Positions 61,694-64,000 of a stretch of 64,000 nt of DNA are shown in pieces. Each line of letters opens with the position of its first letter. Positions within the stretch are counted from its first letter, which is position 1. Below the pieces are notes generated by a model that did no database searches, had not been told where the DNA came from, and worked only from the letters and a program-made list of their open reading frames with translations. Origin of the DNA: Winogradskyella sp. (GTDB lineage Bacteria > Bacteroidota > Bacteroidia > Flavobacteriales > Flavobacteriaceae). The position numbers and the translations under genes were made by a program. Location: positions 62,001 to 126,000 of the forward strand of contig JAOEWO010000004.1 of assembly GCA_028383925.1 (NCBI GenBank), read 5' to 3'.

Positions 61694-63412
61694 TCAACTT
61701 GTTTCTAAAGTTGATAAGTCTCCTTCGGGCAATCCAAGTTCACGTGCTTTTAGTAATCTTCTCAATACTTTTCCACTGCGGGTTTTCGGTATGCTTTCTA
61801 TAAATTCTATTTCCTTTGGAGCTACGGCCGGTCCCATTTCTTTTCTGGCAAACCCCATGATATCCATCTTGACTGTAATGTTTGGTTCGATGCCTGGTTT
61901 TAGCACTATAAAAGCTTTGACTAATTCTCCAATAGTGGGTTCAGGTTTACCAATTACAGCAGCTTCTAACACATCAACATGTCTCATTAATGTACTTTCC
62001 ACTTCAAAAGGCCCAACCATGTGTCCTGATGTTTTAATGATGTCATCAGCCCTTCCTATGAACCAGAAATAACCGTCTCCATCTATTTTCGCCAAATCAC
62101 CACTTAGGTACCAATCCCCTATAAAACATTTTTTATAACGATCTTCTTCGTGCAGGTATGTCCGAAACATAGATGGGAATCCTTTTTTTAAAACAAGATG
62201 TCCTTCTATATTTGGTTCAGTAATTAATTTCAGTTTTCCACCATCAATAGTTGCAATGGCAACTTCAACACCAGGCAAAGGTTTTCCCATAGAACCTGGT
62301 TTTACCTGCATCGTTGCGTAATTTGCAATCATAATACCACCTGTCTCTGTCTGCCACCAGTTGTCGAGAATCGGCATTCCGAACGTTTTTTCACCCCAAA
62401 TTACTTCTTCAGCCTGAAGTGGTTCTCCCACACTCAATATTAGTCGCAGATTTTCGAGATCATACGCTTGCTTCGGATTAATATCCATGCGCATCAGTCT
62501 CCTTATTGCTGTTGGTGCCGTGTACCAAATATTTACTTTGTGTTCTTCAAGAATCGAATACCACCTTATTGCGTTAAATTCTTCTTCATCAACAATACTG
62601 GTAACGCCATTGACCAAAGGAGATATTATACCGTAGGAAGTCCCTGTTACCCAACCAGGGTCGGCTGTACACCAAAATATATCTCCCGGATGAAAATCAA
62701 GAACATATTTCCCTGTAATATAATGGGTAAGTACTGCTTGATGGACGTGTAAAACACCTTTTGGCATTCCAGTAGTACCACTGGTAAAATGAAGCAAGGC
62801 GGCATCTTCTAGATTGGTTTGAGGTATGCTGAATTCTTCATTGGCTTGGTCCATCAGTTTGGAAAAGGACAATATCTTTGTTGAAGTATGCTCGTCTATA
62901 TCAGTTAAAAGGATAAACCGAAGAAACGGCAGTTGCTCTTGCAATTGTTTTACCTTTTTTTCAAACAAGGCAGAAGTTGTAACCAATACTGATGCTTTAC
63001 CTTTACTTATTCTTTGTAAAATGGGTTCAGGACCAAAAACAGAAAATAGGGGGCAAAAAACGGCAGTATATTTTAAAGCCCCTAGGGCTGTGATATACAA
63101 TTCAGGAATTCGTCCTGCCAATGAAAAAACACGATCTCCTTTCTTTATTCCTAAATGCTGTAATACATTAGCGAATTTAGAAGTCTGTATTTTTAATTTG
63201 GAATAAGTGAACTCCTGAAAACTATTGTCCTTTCGTATAAAACGTATTGCTACTGTGTTTTTGTGTTTTCCCTTTGCATGACGATCAACAGTTTCGTATG
63301 CGATATTTAAACCCTTTTTATGAGGTAATCCATCTAATTCTTTTGCAATAGTTTCCCATGAAAAATTAGCTTGCACTGATTCATAGTCTTGTAAGTGATG
63401 TTCCTTTTTCAT
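61694..63412 (-). CDS. acetate--CoA ligase (AMP-forming), short AcsA type
   Basis: A 572-residue ANL-superfamily adenylate-forming enzyme. Motifs are [13 protein letters not shown] (P-loop), [43 protein letters not shown] and the catalytic Lys in [11 protein letters not shown]. The WQTE motif and C-terminal signature fit acetyl- or propionyl-CoA synthetase. It feeds the same product, acetyl-CoA, as the neighbouring dehydrogenase complex. Confidence 0.88.
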   Translation of the reverse strand: MKKEHHLQDYESVQANFSWETIAKELDGLPHKKGLNIAYETVDRHAKGKHKNTVAIRFIRKDNSFQEFTYSKLKIQTSKFANVLQHLGIKKGDRVFSLAGRIPELYITALGALKYTAVFCPLFSVFGPEPILQRISKGKASVLVTTSALFEKKVKQLQEQLPFLRFILLTDIDEHTSTKILSFSKLMDQANEEFSIPQTNLEDAALLHFTSGTTGMPKGVLHVHQAVLTHYITGKYVLDFHPGDIFWCTADPGWVTGTSYGIISPLVNGVTSIVDEEEFNAIRWYSILEEHKVNIWYTAPTAIRRLMRMDINPKQAYDLENLRLILSVGEPLQAEEVIWGEKTFGMPILDNWWQTETGGIMIANYATMQVKPGSMGKPLPGVEVAIATIDGGKLKLITEPNIEGHLVLKKGFPSMFRTYLHEEDRYKKCFIGDWYLSGDLAKIDGDGYFWFIGRADDIIKTSGHMVGPFEVESTLMRHVDVLEAAVIGKPEPTIGELVKAFIVLKPGIEPNITVKMDIMGFARKEMGPAVAPKEIEFIESIPKTRSGKVLRRLLKARELGLPEGDLSTLETS

Positions 63413-63452
63413 TTTTCATTATTATTTATGCACATAATCACAAAGATTGAAT

Positions 63453-64000
63453 TTATTGAGCCACCCAACCGCCATCTACTGCCATTGCGTGGCCGGTTAC
63501 AAATGATGCTTCATCAGAGCATAGCCACAGCACACAGTTGGCAACTTCTTCAGGTTGACCAAGTCGCCCAATAGGTTCCATATCTGCAAATTGTTCTTCC
63601 ACTTCTTTTTTATTTCCTGTAATTCTGTCAATCATTGGAGTTTTTATGGCTCCTGGGCAAACGGCATTCACTCTGATTCCGAGTTTGGCATATTCTAAAG
63701 CTGCTGATTTTGTCAATCCTGTTATTCCATGCTTGGAAGCTACATAGGCGGGTAGCCCTCGGTATCCAACCAATCCAGCTATAGATGCACAATTAATAAT
63801 TACGCCTTTACCTTGTTTCAGCATTTCGGGAATCTGATATTTCATACAAAGCCAGATTCCTTTGAGGTTAACATTAATTGTTTTGTCCCAGTTTTCTTCT
63901 GTGCATTCATGGGTAATCCCATTGCTTCCTTCAATGCCTGCGTTGTTGAAAGCATAATCTAACCTTCCAAAAGTGGAGATTGTTTTTTTTATCATTGCCT
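63453..64000 (-). CDS. short-chain dehydrogenase/reductase, 5'-truncated by the window edge
   Basis: The visible 180-odd residues are a classical SDR lacking only its N-terminal dinucleotide motif, which lies beyond position 64000. Seen are NNAG, the catalytic Ser in NCASIAG, YVASK with the catalytic Tyr/Lys, PGAIKTPM and the end GHAMAVDGG. The frame stays open to the edge, so the ATG at 63995 is internal. Substrate unknown; it is probably the first gene seen of the acetyl-CoA cluster. Confidence 0.85.
   Translation of the reverse strand, partial: AMIKKTISTFGRLDYAFNNAGIEGSNGITHECTEENWDKTINVNLKGIWLCMKYQIPEMLKQGKGVIINCASIAGLVGYRGLPAYVASKHGITGLTKSAALEYAKLGIRVNAVCPGAIKTPMIDRITGNKKEVEEQFADMEPIGRLGQPEEVANCVLWLCSDEASFVTGHAMAVDGGWVAQ

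Overview
The window is AT-rich DNA from a member of the Bacteroidota, most likely a marine Flavobacteriaceae. The evidence is type IX secretion C-terminal sorting domains on two secreted proteins, Bacteroidota-type -7 promoter boxes (TAnnTTTG-like), short AT-rich spacers and the protein families present. No rRNA, tRNA, CRISPR array, insertion sequence or prophage was recognised.

Layout. From 0 to 34 kb there is a dense stress or dormancy-like island. It holds an e(P4)-type phosphatase, two BON-domain proteins, an HtrA-type protease, a site-2 protease, CDP-alcohol transferase, metallophosphoesterase, D-lactate dehydrogenase-like enzyme, LOG-family protein, a divergent sigma factor, a LigD-type polymerase, a baeRF protein, dodecin, PEP synthase, DUF2267, exonuclease III, a CheB/CheR-PAS fusion with a partner histidine kinase, and YtxH/holin-like envelope proteins. 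Three paralogous small helical proteins of unknown function are spread through it. From 34.6 to 40 kb lies an AI-2E transporter, a response regulator fused to a CRP/FNR-type DNA-binding module, and a 1092-residue PAS/LOV/GAF histidine kinase. From 40.5 to 46.2 kb follow a patatin, HMA, YceI, hydrolase, phosphoribosyltransferase operon and a methyltransferase-like/erythromycin-esterase-like fusion. From 46 to 54.5 kb there are two P-type ATPases, Hsp20, two TerB-like proteins and a Na/Ca antiporter. From 54.5 to 58.3 kb there is a frameshifted glycosyltransferase, a GH130 phosphorylase and a dead site-2 protease fragment. From 58.3 kb to the right edge there is a visibly less AT-rich leftward cluster: SDR, acetyl-CoA synthetase, pyruvate dehydrogenase E1alpha, E1beta, E2 and an acyl carrier protein.

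Main discovery. A 12-bp palindrome TGAY-N4-RTCA, often extended to AAATGAY-N4-RTCATTT, occurs about 27 times in intergenic DNA. In nearly all cases it lies 22 to 24 bp (usually exactly 23) upstream of a -7-like box, on either strand. That is the geometry of a class II CRP/FNR activator site centred near -41. The boxes precede the stress genes of the first 50 kb, three tandem untranslated RNA candidates at 30.1-31.3 kb, and the kinase/REC-CRP operon itself. The regulator in this window carries the E..xxR recognition-helix pattern expected for TGA/TCA half-sites. The simplest reading is a DosR-like regulon with its own sensor kinase (including a LOV-like domain) and its own RNA trio. The link between regulator and boxes is inference.

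The window also shows much gene decay: relics of a paralogous helical protein gene, of exonuclease III, of a site-2 protease and of a gene ahead of the kinase; an in-frame stop in a DUF1269/YflT-like gene; and frameshifts in a flavin-binding oxidase, a small membrane protein and a glycosyltransferase. Some of the single-base lesions could be sequencing errors.
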